Shown here: one piece after another, positions 1-5,070 of the stretch
Numbering within the stretch: position 1 is the stretch's first letter
Layout of the letters: every line of letters begins with the position of its first letter
Assembly (NCBI GenBank): GCA_007127655.1
Contig: SKYX01000102.1
Span: 1 to 5,333, forward strand
DNA length: 5,333 nt
Direction of reading: 5' to 3'
DNA from: Desulfonatronum sp.
Lineage (GTDB): Bacteria; Desulfobacterota; Desulfovibrionia; Desulfovibrionales; Desulfonatronaceae
Program-made: the position numbers and the translations under genes
The notes under the pieces: generated by a model
Database searches by the model: none
Told to the model about the DNA's origin: nothing
What the model saw: the letters and a program-made list of their open reading frames with translations, nothing else

Positions 1-28
1 CGTTGAGGACGAGAATGCGACAGGTCAT
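1..28 (-). CDS. Possible 5' end of a leftward gene, cut by the window edge
   Basis: An ATG on the minus strand opens a frame reading M-T-C-R-I-L-V-L-N before the window ends. The hydrophobic beta-strand-like start (RILVLN) is typical of the first strand of Rossmann or receiver-like folds, and it is the only start codon in this frame back to the stop near position 100. There is no convincing Shine-Dalgarno sequence; only a GAG lies upstream. Nine residues cannot identify a family, and the call could be wrong. If it is real, the AT-rich stretch at about 120-170 could hold its promoter. Confidence 0.25.
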
Positions 29-302
29 GGAATGGGAACGCTCACGGAAGGCTGCTGTTTCAGTAAGGATGCGAGCCGGAGTCCGCCGCCTTGATCACGG
101 ACGACGTATCGAGACATGCTCCGCTAAAGAATAGATGAATTTAGCTGGTTGTCCAAAAAATCGCAACTCGGTCGTATTATCCATTGACTTCAATCAGAAC
201 GAAAACCAAAAGCATGCACCCCGTATCCGGCATCCAAGCCAAGCACTTATTTTCGTTAACGTTTCGCGGGACAAATGAGCGAGAGGGGGCCGCGGATTGA
301 AC
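29..302. other. Intergenic stretch without a supported gene
   Basis: No frame here shows protein-like composition with a credible start and ribosome binding site. A plus-strand frame runs open from the edge to a TAG at 132-134 (about 43 Arg-rich residues), but it has no recognisable motif. The part from about 125 to 260 is AT-rich. On the minus strand it holds two weak sigma70-like pairs, each with a 17-bp spacer: TTGGAC (151-156) with TATTCT (128-133), and TTGCGA (161-166) with TAAATT (138-143). These could serve a leftward gene at the left edge. An 8-bp palindrome CGTTAACG lies at 254-261. No clear terminator was found after the toxin-like gene that ends at 303. Confidence 0.4.
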
Positions 303-596
303 CTATTGGGAAAATTTGCCTTGAAGGAGGCTATAGTAGGCTGGTCCAGTCAGGGAGCAATCAATGAACCGTTCAAACTCCGCATCGGCTAAACGAAGGG
401 CTTGTGCGATTTTTGACGTTTTGCCGTGCTTCATCACTTTATCATGATCGTTGGGCACCTTTACTACGGAAAAAAGCTTATCATCGAGATATATTTTGAT
501 TTTTTGATGCTTGCTTCGTCCCCTGACCGGTGAAGCGTCTACCTTGGCCAGAATGCCCCTGCGAATTCTTCTTTCGGTATAGTCCTTTATCGGCAT
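303..596 (-). CDS. HicA-like toxin candidate, 97 aa, second gene of a TA-like pair
   Basis: This is a small basic protein. What is seen: G-R-S-K-H at about residues 26-30, a beta-hairpin-like stretch (KIKIYLDD, about 32-39), then V-P-N-D-H (47-51), a G-K-T-S-K-I-A-Q-A-L helix (58-67) and a C-terminal F-I-D-C-S-L-T-G-P-x-Y-Y block (77-88). The order (Ser-x-His, beta-hairpin, Val-Pro-x-x-His, then Gly-x-x-x-x-Ile helix) parallels HicA mRNA interferases, whose catalytic His sits in a G-S-H-H motif; here H30 would be the equivalent. HicA toxins cleave mRNA and are held inactive by HicB. The C-terminal IDCxLTG block is not part of short canonical HicA, so this would be an extended or distinct subfamily. 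The start lies inside the upstream gene and overlaps its end by 10 bp (ATGCCGATAA), so translation is probably coupled. The identification rests on motif order only. Confidence 0.6.
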   Translation of the reverse strand: MPIKDYTERRIRRGILAKVDASPVRGRSKHQKIKIYLDDKLFSVVKVPNDHDKVMKHGKTSKIAQALRLADAEFERFIDCSLTGPAYYSLLQGKFSQ

Positions 597-934
597 TTAC
601 GAAGCACCTTGCCCAGCATCTTTTTCCATGTCTTGGGAGCTTCGCCGAGATCCCCGTCATCCATTGCAAAGAGCATGTCCGCCAAGTCCAAGACCTCGAG
701 TTTCAATTCCGCGACAGCCGCTTCCGCGGTTGGGCCGTCGGCAAAAATCTCCAACTCGGGAATGGAAGCGACGACTTCCTCATGTTCATACTCGAGAACC
801 ACCGGAACAGGGGCGAGCAAGTCGTAATCCGTACCGGGCAGTGAGTGGATCGCATAGGGGACAACGGCCAGACGAGGGCCGCCGGGCACAGGCTCCCGAG
901 GCAGCGGTTGCGAGTGCGCGACATGTTCCAGCAT
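587..934 (-). CDS. HicB-like antitoxin candidate, 115 aa, first gene of the TA-like pair
   Basis: The core at about residues 40-85 has the HicB-type pattern: a strand (VPVVLEYE), a second strand ending in I-P-E-L (58-61), a short turn with D-G-P-T (66-69), then a helix starting E-A-A-V-A-E-L-K. HicB antitoxins carry such a partial RNase H fold that blocks HicA, and many add a DNA-binding tail for autorepression. Here the tail (about 90-115, basic, K-T-W-K-K-M-L-G-K) is short and no helix-turn-helix is evident. The first 35 residues are Pro-rich and look unstructured. The start is firm: AAGGAGG at 943-949 lies 8 nt upstream of the ATG. The gene follows trmI by 49 bp on the same strand and overlaps the toxin-like gene. 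Antitoxin-first order is the reverse of classical hicAB but is also known. It could instead be a stand-alone HicB-fold protein of other function. Confidence 0.6.
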   Translation of the reverse strand: MLEHVAHSQPLPREPVPGGPRLAVVPYAIHSLPGTDYDLLAPVPVVLEYEHEEVVASIPELEIFADGPTAEAAVAELKLEVLDLADMLFAMDDGDLGEAPKTWKKMLGKVLRKCR

Positions 935-942
935 ATTGACGA

Positions 943-949
943 CCTCCTT
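943..949 (-). promoter_or_regulatory. Strong ribosome binding site of the antitoxin-like gene
   Basis: The minus strand reads AAGGAGG, a full match to the anti-Shine-Dalgarno core, 8 nt before the ATG at 934. The toxin-like gene has no comparable site of its own, so it probably depends on translation of the antitoxin-like gene. Confidence 0.8.
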
Positions 950-958
950 GAAAAAATG

Positions 959-987
959 ACGCTATCGCTCACCTCGACACCGGTCAA
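959..987 (-). promoter_or_regulatory. Possible promoter of the antitoxin/toxin-like pair
   Basis: On the minus strand TTGACC (982-987, five of six bases of the -35 consensus) is followed after 17 bp by TAGCGT (959-964, three of six of the -10). The -35 box covers the trmI stop codon. It could give the pair its own transcript in addition to read-through from trmI. The -10 is weak, so this is tentative. Confidence 0.3.
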
Positions 988-1862
988 GAAGCGATTTCAG
1001 AGGCTGTGCCCGAGGTTATGTCGGAAGCAGTATCAGAAGCTGTTCCGGTCGCATGAATCGTTTCCCCGCTTTCCGCCGACGCCGGACAATGCGCGGCCTT
1101 ACGCCCTTCGTGCCGGGCAAAGACCAGGAACCCGGTATGGGCGACCATCCGGTCGTCCGGGCGCAGCCGTTCGGCCACGGGCTTGTAGCGGCGCAGAAAT
1201 ATCTCCAGCACTTCCACGTCCTCGAAAGGGGCCTTTTCCAGGCCGGTCAGCAGGGAACTGACCTGGTTGGTGGTGGGCAGCAGGAAGCCCACCGGCGCGC
1301 CGGGCATGATCGCGGCCACGACCTGGTCCAGGAAGTCCCACGGAGTGCGCACGTCCAGAAACAGGGCGTCCACATCGGTCTGCAGGAAGCCTTCGACGAT
1401 GTTTTGATTGAATTGCTCCACCCGCGCTCCCAGGCCGGACCAGCTCAAATTTTCGCCGCACAAGCGGTAGAACTCCTCGCGCTGCTCGTAGGTGTAGACC
1501 CGACCGTGATCCCCGACATACCAGGCCAGAGCCGTGGTCAACGCCCCCGAACCGCTGCCGGCCTCAATCACCCGACATCCCGGCGCGATGCCCAACTTAA
1601 GCAGGATATAGCCGATCTCCTTGGGATAGATGATCTGGGTCCGCCGCTTGAGCATCTTGACCATGTCGTAGAGGCTCGGTTTGAGCAGCCGAAAGGGATG
1701 GCCGAGATGGGTGCGGACCTCTTCGCCGTACCCGGACTGAAGCAAAGCCGTGTGTTCCAGCACCCCGAAATGGGTCTGCATGGTTTCGCCTTCACGAACT
1801 TTCCGGACGTAACGCTTGCCTTGAGGGCAGACCAGCATTACCAGATCACCTGGATTGAGCAT
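984..1862 (-). CDS. trmI: tRNA (adenine-N1)-methyltransferase, m1A58, with repeat tail
   Basis: TrmI uses S-adenosylmethionine to methylate N1 of A58 in the T-loop of tRNA; bacterial and archaeal forms are homotetramers in the cytoplasm. Residues 1 to about 88 form the N-terminal small beta-rich domain with the family's V-R-T-H-L-G motif (49-54) and the Y-P-K (79-81) that leads into the catalytic domain. The Rossmann methyltransferase core follows: E-A-G-S-G-S-G (100-106) is the SAM loop, E126 (YTYEQ) the likely ribose-binding acid, and L-D-V-R-T-P-W (169-175) the catalytic motif with D170. G-H/T-G-F-L-V-type sequence ends the fold near residue 250. About 40 extra residues follow, ending in TASD/TASD/ITSG/TASE repeats (274-292) absent from compact homologues. 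The ATG at 1862 is chosen because AGGAGG lies 4 nt upstream; the longer frame from 1919 would bury this site and add a non-family N-terminus. It is divergent from the radical SAM gene. Confidence 0.93.
   Translation of the reverse strand: MLNPGDLVMLVCPQGKRYVRKVREGETMQTHFGVLEHTALLQSGYGEEVRTHLGHPFRLLKPSLYDMVKMLKRRTQIIYPKEIGYILLKLGIAPGCRVIEAGSGSGALTTALAWYVGDHGRVYTYEQREEFYRLCGENLSWSGLGARVEQFNQNIVEGFLQTDVDALFLDVRTPWDFLDQVVAAIMPGAPVGFLLPTTNQVSSLLTGLEKAPFEDVEVLEIFLRRYKPVAERLRPDDRMVAHTGFLVFARHEGRKAAHCPASAESGETIHATGTASDTASDITSGTASEIAS
987..1043 (-). repeat. Degenerate Thr-Ala-Ser repeat encoding the TrmI tail
   Basis: The last 19 codons of trmI encode TASD, TASD, ITSG, TASE, IAS: four-residue units with varied codons (ACA GCT TCT GAT, ACT GCT TCC GAC and so on). 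Protein-level repetition with diverged codons suggests an old expansion rather than a recent slippage event. The tail is probably disordered. Confidence 0.7.
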
Positions 1863-1866
1863 ATTT

Positions 1867-1872
1867 CCTCCT
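1867..1872 (-). promoter_or_regulatory. Ribosome binding site that fixes the trmI start
   Basis: The minus strand reads AGGAGG followed by AAAT and the ATG at 1862. Its position just upstream of the first family-conserved residues (MLNPGDLV) decides between this start and the in-frame ATG at 1919. Confidence 0.85.
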
Positions 1873-1890
1873 GAAGATAAAAGAAGTGTG

Positions 1891-1919
1891 CTGGTATGTG
1901 CTGATTCCCGGCGTGTCAA
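1891..1919 (-). promoter_or_regulatory. Probable trmI promoter
   Basis: A perfect -35 hexamer TTGACA (1914-1919, minus strand) is followed after 17 bp by TACCAG (1891-1896), a poor -10 sharing three of six bases. Transcription would start near 1884, giving a leader of about 20 nt that includes the AGGAGG. The -35 and the spacing argue for it; the weak -10 suggests a modest or activated promoter. Confidence 0.4.
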
Positions 1920-1979
1920 GGACGGACGCCCCTTCCTCCAGGCCCGGTCGGCGAGGACACCGAGGGTCGTAAATCCGCG

Positions 1980-2007
1980 TTGACGCCCATCATATTCCGC
2001 TTATCCA
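1980..2007 (+). promoter_or_regulatory. Possible promoter of the rightward radical SAM/RNase operon
   Basis: TTGACG (1980-1985, five of six of the -35) and TATCCA (2002-2007) are separated by 16 bp. Initiation would fall near 2014, leaving only about 15 nt before the ATG at 2029, with no Shine-Dalgarno. The short leader is unusual, so the transcript may start elsewhere. Confidence 0.3.
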
Positions 2008-2028
2008 CCCGAAACCTTCGAACACCGC

Positions 2029-2997
2029 ATGCAATTCAAAACCCTTTACGGTCCGGTTCGATCCGGACGCCTCGGCCTGTCACTGGGAGTGGACCTCCTG
2101 GGCAAGCGCATCTGTTCCCTGGACTGCATCTACTGCGAAGTCGGCCCGACCCGCGTCCACACCCTGGAACGCCGCGCCTACATGCCCGCCCGGACCATTC
2201 TGGAGGAACTCCGTTCCTGGAATAGTCAGGGATTGCCCAGACCGGAGTTCATCACTCTGGGCGGCCTGGGCGAACCCTGCCTGAACGTAGAAATGGAGGA
2301 AATCATCGCCGGCAGCCGGACCATCTTCCCGGAAATTCCGATAGCCGTGCTGACCAACTCCACCCTGCTCCACGACCCGGCGGTCCGCCGGGAACTGGGC
2401 GCCACGCAGGTGGTCCTGCCCTCCCTGGACACCCTTGTGCCCAGTGAGTTCGTCAAGATAAACAAACCTTGTTCCGGCGTTATATTGGACAATATCACCT
2501 CCGGACTCCTGGAGTTCCGCGAGCGATACGCCGGAAGGATCTTCCTGGAAATTCTCCTGACTCGAGGCATCAACGACAGCGAGGAGAACCTGGCCCGGCT
2601 CCGGGAATTCATTCCCCGGCTCAAGCCGGACCGGGTGGACGTGGTCACCATGACCAGACCAGGCGCGTCCCCGTTGGCCGAGGCGGTGGACGAGCAAACC
2701 CTGACCGCTTGGCGTACCGCGTTGCGGGGAGCAACCAAGGAAGAGGGGAGTCAGCAGCCCGCCTCCTCGCAGTCACAGGGCTTGGCCCAGGGTATAGCCC
2801 AGGGCTTGGCAACGGACGCCCAACGCGATCTGGTGCTGAATTCCCTGCGCCGCCGTCCGCAGACCATCGACCAGGTCCGTGAGGCCCTGAGTCTGGACTC
2901 GGCTCAAACCCGCGCCCTGTTCGCCGACCTGGCTGCCCAGGGCGCGATCCAACACGCCCGGGAACTCGGCGAAGATTTTTTTCAGGTCGCTCCCTGA
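2029..2997 (+). CDS. TYW1-like (COG0731) radical SAM protein with C-terminal winged-helix-like domain
   Basis: Cysteines C29, C33 and C36 in C-S-L-D-C-I-Y-C form the CxxxCxxC site for a [4Fe-4S] cluster that cleaves S-adenosylmethionine. Before it lies Y-G-P-V-R-S-G-R-L-G-x-S-L-G (7-20), the hallmark opening of COG0731 proteins; after it come G-G-L-G-E-P (78-83, SAM-binding GGE-type motif) and L-T-N-S-T-L-L (108-114). The family's known archaeal/eukaryotic member TYW1 builds the wyosine tricycle on m1G37 of tRNA-Phe. Bacteria lack that pathway and the substrate of bacterial members is unknown. Residues about 235-262 are a Gln/Ser/Gly-rich linker with a triplicated QG[L/I]A unit. Residues about 263-322 look like a winged helix (TIDQVREALSLDSAQTRALFADLAAQGAI). 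The start matches the family N-terminus although no ribosome binding site precedes it. The RNase gene follows after 73 bp. Family is sure, function is not. Confidence 0.88.
   Translation: MQFKTLYGPVRSGRLGLSLGVDLLGKRICSLDCIYCEVGPTRVHTLERRAYMPARTILEELRSWNSQGLPRPEFITLGGLGEPCLNVEMEEIIAGSRTIFPEIPIAVLTNSTLLHDPAVRRELGATQVVLPSLDTLVPSEFVKINKPCSGVILDNITSGLLEFRERYAGRIFLEILLTRGINDSEENLARLREFIPRLKPDRVDVVTMTRPGASPLAEAVDEQTLTAWRTALRGATKEEGSQQPASSQSQGLAQGIAQGLATDAQRDLVLNSLRRRPQTIDQVREALSLDSAQTRALFADLAAQGAIQHARELGEDFFQVAP
2776..2811 (+). repeat. Three in-frame 12-bp units in the radical SAM linker
   Basis: CAGGGCTTGGCC, CAGGGTATAGCC and CAGGGCTTGGCA follow each other without gaps and encode QGLA, QGIA, QGLA (residues 250-261). 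Units one and three share 11 of 12 bases, so this is a fairly recent tandem expansion. The unit length is a multiple of three, so copy changes would only alter linker length. Confidence 0.85.
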
Positions 2998-3012
2998 AAC
3001 CTTTTCGACCCA

Positions 3013-3033
3013 CTTCCGCTCCATGAGGGGAAG
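3013..3033 (+). promoter_or_regulatory. Hairpin in the RNase G/E leader
   Basis: CTTCCGCTC (3013-3021) pairs with GAGGGGAAG (3025-3033) around a CAT loop: eight Watson-Crick pairs with one internal G-G mismatch. It lies 37 nt upstream of the RNase start codon and is followed by an AU-rich single-stranded stretch (3038-3061). There is no direct U-run after the stem, so it is not a typical terminator. A leader structure that lets the RNase control its own mRNA is one possibility, as known for E. coli rne; that role is inference. Confidence 0.45.
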
Positions 3034-3058
3034 CACTCATAATTTTCAATATTTTCTT

Positions 3059-3064
3059 AAAGGA
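3059..3064 (+). promoter_or_regulatory. Ribosome binding site of the RNase gene
   Basis: AAAGGA lies 6 nt before the ATG at 3071. It favours this start over the in-frame ATG at 3023, which has no such site and lies in the loop of the leader hairpin. Confidence 0.7.
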
Positions 3065-3070
3065 AAAGAC

Positions 3071-4537
3071 ATGGCACCAACAAAGAAACGCAAAAAAATG
3101 TTCATCAGCGTGCTGCCTGGTGAGCAAGTCGAGTTGATTCTGGCCGAGGATGCCAAGATCACCGACTATTTCATTGAAATGCTGCACCAGGCCAAAACCA
3201 AGGGCAACATTTACAAAGGCACCGTGAACAACATCGACACGGCCCTGCAAGCAGCCTTCATCAATTACGGCGAGGCCCGCAACGGCTTTCTGCAGATCGA
3301 CGAGGTCCACCCGGAATACTATCTCAAGGAACACAACCCAGAAAACGGACGGAAGTATCCGCCCCTGCAAAAGGTGCTCAAAAACGGCCAGGAGCTGCTG
3401 GTCCAGGTGGTCAAGGAGCCCACGGTGAACAAGGGCGCGTTCCTGACCACCTACCTCTCCCTGGCCGGTCGCTTCCTGGTGCTCACTCCGGGGCAGGACC
3501 AGCTCGGTGTTTCCCGCAAGATCGAGGACGACGAGGAGCGCACCCGGCTCAAGGACATCCTTCGTGAACAGGACCTGGGCGAAGGCATCGGCCTGATCGC
3601 CCGAACCAACAGCCTGGGCCAGAGCAAGACCAACCTGCTCAAGGACCTTCAGTACCTGAAACGGCTCTGGAAGGACGTGCGCAAGAAGGGCATGACCGAA
3701 CAGGCTCCGGTACTGATCTACCAGGAGAAGGAACTGGCTTTCCGGGCCGTGCGGGACTACCTGACCTCGGACGTGGGCGAAATCTGGATCGACCACCCGG
3801 AAACCATGGAACTGGTCAAGGAATTCGTAACCCTGACCTTTCCGCGCCGTCAGAACATGGTCAAACTGCACGCGGACACGGACCGCACCCTTTGGGAGCG
3901 CTTCAACCTGGAAAAACAGTTGCAGCAGATTTTTGGGCGCGAGGTACTGTTGCCCAGCGGCGGACGGCTGGTCTTCGACCAGACCGAAGCCCTGATGGCC
4001 GTGGACGTCAACTCCGGAAAGATCAGCGGCAGCAATTTCAATGAAATGGTCTTCAAGACCAACATGGAAGCGGCCCAGGAGATCGGCCAGCAACTGAGGA
4101 TGCGCGACGTGGGTGGGCAGATCGTGATCGATTTCATCGAGATGCGCGACCCCAAGCACCGCCGGGAAGTGGAAAAGGAACTCAAGGCCTCGCTCAAGGT
4201 GGACCGGGCCCGGGTGGACGTGGGCCGGCTCTCCAAGTTCGGCCTGCTGGAAATGGTCCGCCAGCGCCTGGGCTCCTCGGCCCTGTCCATCAGCTCCGAG
4301 CCCTGCCCGCACTGCCAGGGCTCGGGATTGCAACGCAACATCGAGTGGCGCGCCCTCCAGGTCTTGAAAGACATCTATCGCAAACTGCACGCCAAAAACT
4401 GCCCCACGCCCCTGGAGTACAGCACCGAGGCCGAATTGGCCCTGTACCTGCTGAACCACAAGCGGATCATGCTCAAGGACCTGGAAGACCGCTTCCAGAA
4501 TTCGATTCTCGTGCTTACCGAGAAATGCAAACCGTAG
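3071..4537 (+). CDS. rng: Ribonuclease G/E family endoribonuclease, short form (488 aa)
   Basis: RNase E/G enzymes cut single-stranded AU-rich RNA, prefer 5'-monophosphate ends, and mature 16S rRNA and start mRNA decay. The domain order is complete: an N-terminal RNase H-like part, an S1 domain (about 45-80, with GNIYKG and AAFINYG), the 5'-sensor with A-R-T at 177-179 (R178/T179), and the DNase I-like catalytic domain with metal-binding D312 (MAVDVNSGK) and D354 (VIDFIEM). The Zn-link C-P-H-C (412-415) holds the dimers together, and a small C-terminal domain follows. The length equals E. coli RNase G (489 aa). It lacks the long disordered scaffold of E. coli RNase E, so it is RNase G-like in build, although a single short enzyme may do both jobs in this organism. 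A basic KKRKK patch opens the protein. It sits 73 bp after the radical SAM gene, with a gap of only 14 bp to the next gene. Confidence 0.95.
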   Translation: MAPTKKRKKMFISVLPGEQVELILAEDAKITDYFIEMLHQAKTKGNIYKGTVNNIDTALQAAFINYGEARNGFLQIDEVHPEYYLKEHNPENGRKYPPLQKVLKNGQELLVQVVKEPTVNKGAFLTTYLSLAGRFLVLTPGQDQLGVSRKIEDDEERTRLKDILREQDLGEGIGLIARTNSLGQSKTNLLKDLQYLKRLWKDVRKKGMTEQAPVLIYQEKELAFRAVRDYLTSDVGEIWIDHPETMELVKEFVTLTFPRRQNMVKLHADTDRTLWERFNLEKQLQQIFGREVLLPSGGRLVFDQTEALMAVDVNSGKISGSNFNEMVFKTNMEAAQEIGQQLRMRDVGGQIVIDFIEMRDPKHRREVEKELKASLKVDRARVDVGRLSKFGLLEMVRQRLGSSALSISSEPCPHCQGSGLQRNIEWRALQVLKDIYRKLHAKNCPTPLEYSTEAELALYLLNHKRIMLKDLEDRFQNSILVLTEKCKP

Positions 4538-4551
4538 TGGGCAAGCAGCCC

Positions 4552-4788
4552 ATGAAAACAACCGGTTACTTTACGACCAATGTTGTTGTAAGGCGTCCGT
4601 ATCTTAAAGAAGAATGGATACGTCGCACACTGGAAAATCCCATTATCCGAACAAGGCAAAGTAATGGCCGCATACGTCACTGGGCATACATTGCCGAAGC
4701 CGAAAAATACCTTCGTGTCGTAACGGAAGCTGACGGTGAAACCGTCCACAATGCTTTTTTTGACCGCAGATTCAAGCCACCGAGTTAA
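4552..4788 (+). CDS. Small uncharacterised protein (DUF4258-like), 78 aa, partner of DUF2283
   Basis: I recognise this as the small protein that typically precedes a DUF2283 gene; its function is not established. It is basic, with R-R-P-Y-L (14-18), E-W-I near 21-23, a G-R-I-R-H-W strand (39-44), K-Y-L-R-V-V (52-57) and a strongly conserved-looking D-G-E-T-V-H-N-A-F-F-D-R-R-F (61-74). The strand pattern and the Arg/His-rich C-terminus resemble small DUF4258- and BrnT-type proteins of the RelE-like toxin group, so an RNase-type toxin is a fair hypothesis. Start: ATG 4552 gives the family-like MKTTGYF opening. An in-frame ATG at 4525 overlaps the RNase stop and would add MQTVVGKQP. Both have weak ribosome sites, so translation may be coupled to the RNase gene. 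The stretch appears more AT-rich than the genes on either side, which suggests insertion. Confidence 0.7.
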   Translation: MKTTGYFTTNVVVRRPYLKEEWIRRTLENPIIRTRQSNGRIRHWAYIAEAEKYLRVVTEADGETVHNAFFDRRFKPPS

Positions 4789-4791
4789 CTC

Positions 4792-4796
4792 AGGAG
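4792..4796 (+). promoter_or_regulatory. Ribosome binding site of the DUF2283 gene
   Basis: AGGAG lies 7 nt before the ATG at 4804, inside the 15-bp gap after the preceding stop codon. It is the strongest translation signal between the RNase gene and queH, so the DUF2283 protein is probably made in excess of its partner. Confidence 0.75.
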
Positions 4797-4803
4797 TCCA
4801 AAG

Positions 4804-5070
4804 ATGATTTTCCAATATTTCTCCGACTCTGACATGCTCTATATCAAGCTTGGAGAGAACACGAGCGCGGAATCCGAAGAGGTGGCGCCGGGAATCGTTC
4901 TGGATTTCGATGCCTTCGGCAAGATTGTCGGCATTGAAATAGAAGATGCGGCATCGTGCGTCGATCTGTCTCGCCTGGAAATCCTCTCCCTGCCCATGGA
5001 GAATGTCGTGATCGGATCCCGGCCCGAGCAGGCCTTGGGCCATCCATCCCGCAATGTCCCGGCAAACTGA
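4804..5070 (+). CDS. DUF2283 family protein, putative antitoxin, 88 aa
   Basis: The DUF2283 (COG5428) signature is clear: Y-F-S-D-S-D-M-L-Y-I-K-L (5-16), then I-V-L-D-F-D-A-F-G-K-I-V-G-I-E-I-E-D-A (31-49). DUF2283 proteins are small acidic beta-rich proteins of unknown mechanism, often next to a small basic DUF4258-like gene. The acidic/basic pairing and tight spacing suggest an antitoxin role, which is inference. The usual domain is about 50-65 residues. Here about 25 further residues (from roughly 64) run into the queH start and may be read-through sequence with no fold. The gene begins 15 bp after its partner with its own strong ribosome site, and its last 17 bp overlap queH in another frame. 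Confidence 0.85.
   Translation: MIFQYFSDSDMLYIKLGENTSAESEEVAPGIVLDFDAFGKIVGIEIEDAASCVDLSRLEILSLPMENVVIGSRPEQALGHPSRNVPAN

Noticed and set aside
3..134. Plus-strand open frame of about 43 residues at the left edge
   Set aside because: It is Arg-rich without a motif and could be chance; there is not enough sequence to call the end of a gene.
180..250. Possible terminator hairpin after the toxin-like gene (around GCATGC and CCGGATACGG)
   Set aside because: The best stems are only three to four pairs and do not lead directly into a T-run.
1053..1874. 273-codon plus-strand open frame
   Set aside because: It is antisense to trmI, which has clear family motifs and an AGGAGG site. The plus-strand frame has neither.
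1863..1919. Longer trmI start at the ATG at 1919
   Set aside because: It would add 19 residues not seen in the family and would place the AGGAGG site inside the coding region; the -35 hexamer TTGACA also overlaps it.
2080..2738. Minus-strand open frames of 170-205 codons
   Set aside because: They are mirror frames of the radical SAM gene with no recognisable protein features.
3013..3055. Intrinsic terminator between the radical SAM and RNase genes
   Set aside because: The stem has a mismatch and is followed by CACTCATAA rather than a run of T, so efficient termination is unlikely.
3023..3070. Longer RNase start at the ATG at 3023
   Set aside because: It has no ribosome site and lies in a hairpin loop, while AAAGGA stands 6 nt before the ATG at 3071. 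The extra 16 residues have no family match.
2645..4561. Very long open frame (about 638 codons) on the minus strand
   Set aside because: It lies antisense to the RNase G/E gene and the end of the radical SAM gene, whose conserved motifs are intact on the plus strand. Its His/Leu/Val/Gln-rich composition is what high-GC reverse frames give, and it has no motif of its own.
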